From NCBI GenBank assembly GCA_021785115.1, contig JAJYGO010000173.1, positions 1-5,793 of the forward strand: a stretch of 5,793 nucleotides of DNA. Reading direction: 5' to 3'. Below, one piece after another: positions 5,448 to 5,793 of this stretch; positions within the stretch are counted from its first letter, which is position 1, and every line of letters starts with the position of its first letter. A model generated the notes under the pieces. It saw only the letters and a program-made list of their open reading frames with translations. It was not told the origin of the DNA and searched no databases. Origin of the DNA: Chloroflexota bacterium. GTDB taxonomy: Bacteria > Chloroflexota > Limnocylindria > Limnocylindrales > CSP1-4. The translations under genes and the position numbers were made by a program.

Positions 5448-5793
5448 CCGCAGCGGCCTGCCGTGAGCGTGGGCGAGCACGGTTCCCGCCTGTCTCGGCC
5501 CTCCTTCGCGGGATGGTCGTGACGGTGTCAGGGGTGGTCACACACGGTTGACGTCACGCGAGATGGTGGCCGATCGGAGTATCGCTCCGAACGATCAGGA
5601 GGGAGGCCTGCCAGCCCGGGTTGCCCCGTGCCACGGAGGGCGCCACGTGCAGGTTCCCTGCTCGAGGGCCAGCGGGTCCCGTCGCCCGATCGGGCCGTGC
5701 TCAACCCATGGTTCCGCGCAGCCGATACCCGGTGGAGCGAGGCTCGAAGTGTGCGGCACCGTCGCGCGCAGGGCCCGGGGCGCGGCACGCGAC
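5448..5793. other. Region with no recognised gene
   Basis: This 346-nt GC-rich stretch to the window edge shows no protein I can recognise on either strand. A plus-strand frame from ATG 5563 stays open to the edge but has no ribosome binding site and an uninformative, Arg/Gly/Pro-rich translation. A small hairpin CGGAG-tatcg-CTCCG (5575-5589) and the palindrome TGACGTCA (5549-5556) are present. I found no SRP RNA, tmRNA, RNase P RNA or cobalamin riboswitch signature. Confidence 0.4.

Noticed and set aside
5563..5793. Plus-strand frame from ATG 5563 open to the window edge
   Set aside because: No ribosome binding site, a low-information Arg/Gly/Pro-rich translation and irregular third-position use. 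It cannot be judged without more sequence.

Overview
High-GC bacterial chromosome segment in which a housekeeping glutamine-decoding locus (right) abuts what looks like the int-proximal end of a tRNA-associated genomic island (left). The host is a GC-rich bacterium that charges tRNA-Gln directly with a bacterial-type GlnRS and encodes CCA in its tRNA genes. Most high-GC Actinobacteria use GatCAB instead, so a Chloroflexota-like or similar GC-rich lineage is possible, but the window does not settle the phylum.

Layout. Positions 1-1324 (minus strand) hold a two-gene toxin-antitoxin-like operon: an XRE helix-turn-helix/ImmA-IrrE metallopeptidase fusion, followed 3 nt later by the N-terminus of a PIN-domain protein that runs off the window and may be broken. 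Positions 1355-1394 hold overlapping divergent promoters embedded in a 37-bp dyad, probably the XRE operator. The rightward promoter reads through a structured leader into two small plus-strand genes: a 60-aa basic protein (1602-1784) and a 67-aa beta-grasp protein resembling the bacterial multiubiquitin family but lacking its C-terminal part (1941-2144). The gap between these two genes is packed with inverted repeats. Positions 2258-3050 (minus) are a tyrosine recombinase/integrase with all catalytic motifs but a +1 frameshift and an apparent internal deletion. It lies just 3' of a tRNA-Gln gene, the classic arrangement of an integrated element.

Positions 3142-5427 (all minus) read tRNA-Gln(CUG), glnS, tRNA-Gln(CUG) on the map: two non-identical tRNA-Gln genes with the same anticodon flank the synthetase that charges them. 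Positions 5428-5793 contain only the likely promoter of the right-hand tRNA and no convincing gene.

How it fits together (inference): an element entered at or next to the tRNA-Gln gene, brought or accumulated a defence-like cargo (XRE-ImmA/PIN module, divergent small-protein/ubiquitin-like pair under shared control) and was then immobilised by decay of its integrase. The most unusual item is the orphan, shortened ubiquitin-like gene, with no E1, E2 or JAB partner in view, in tandem with an uncharacterised small basic protein and facing an ImmA-type protease-regulator.
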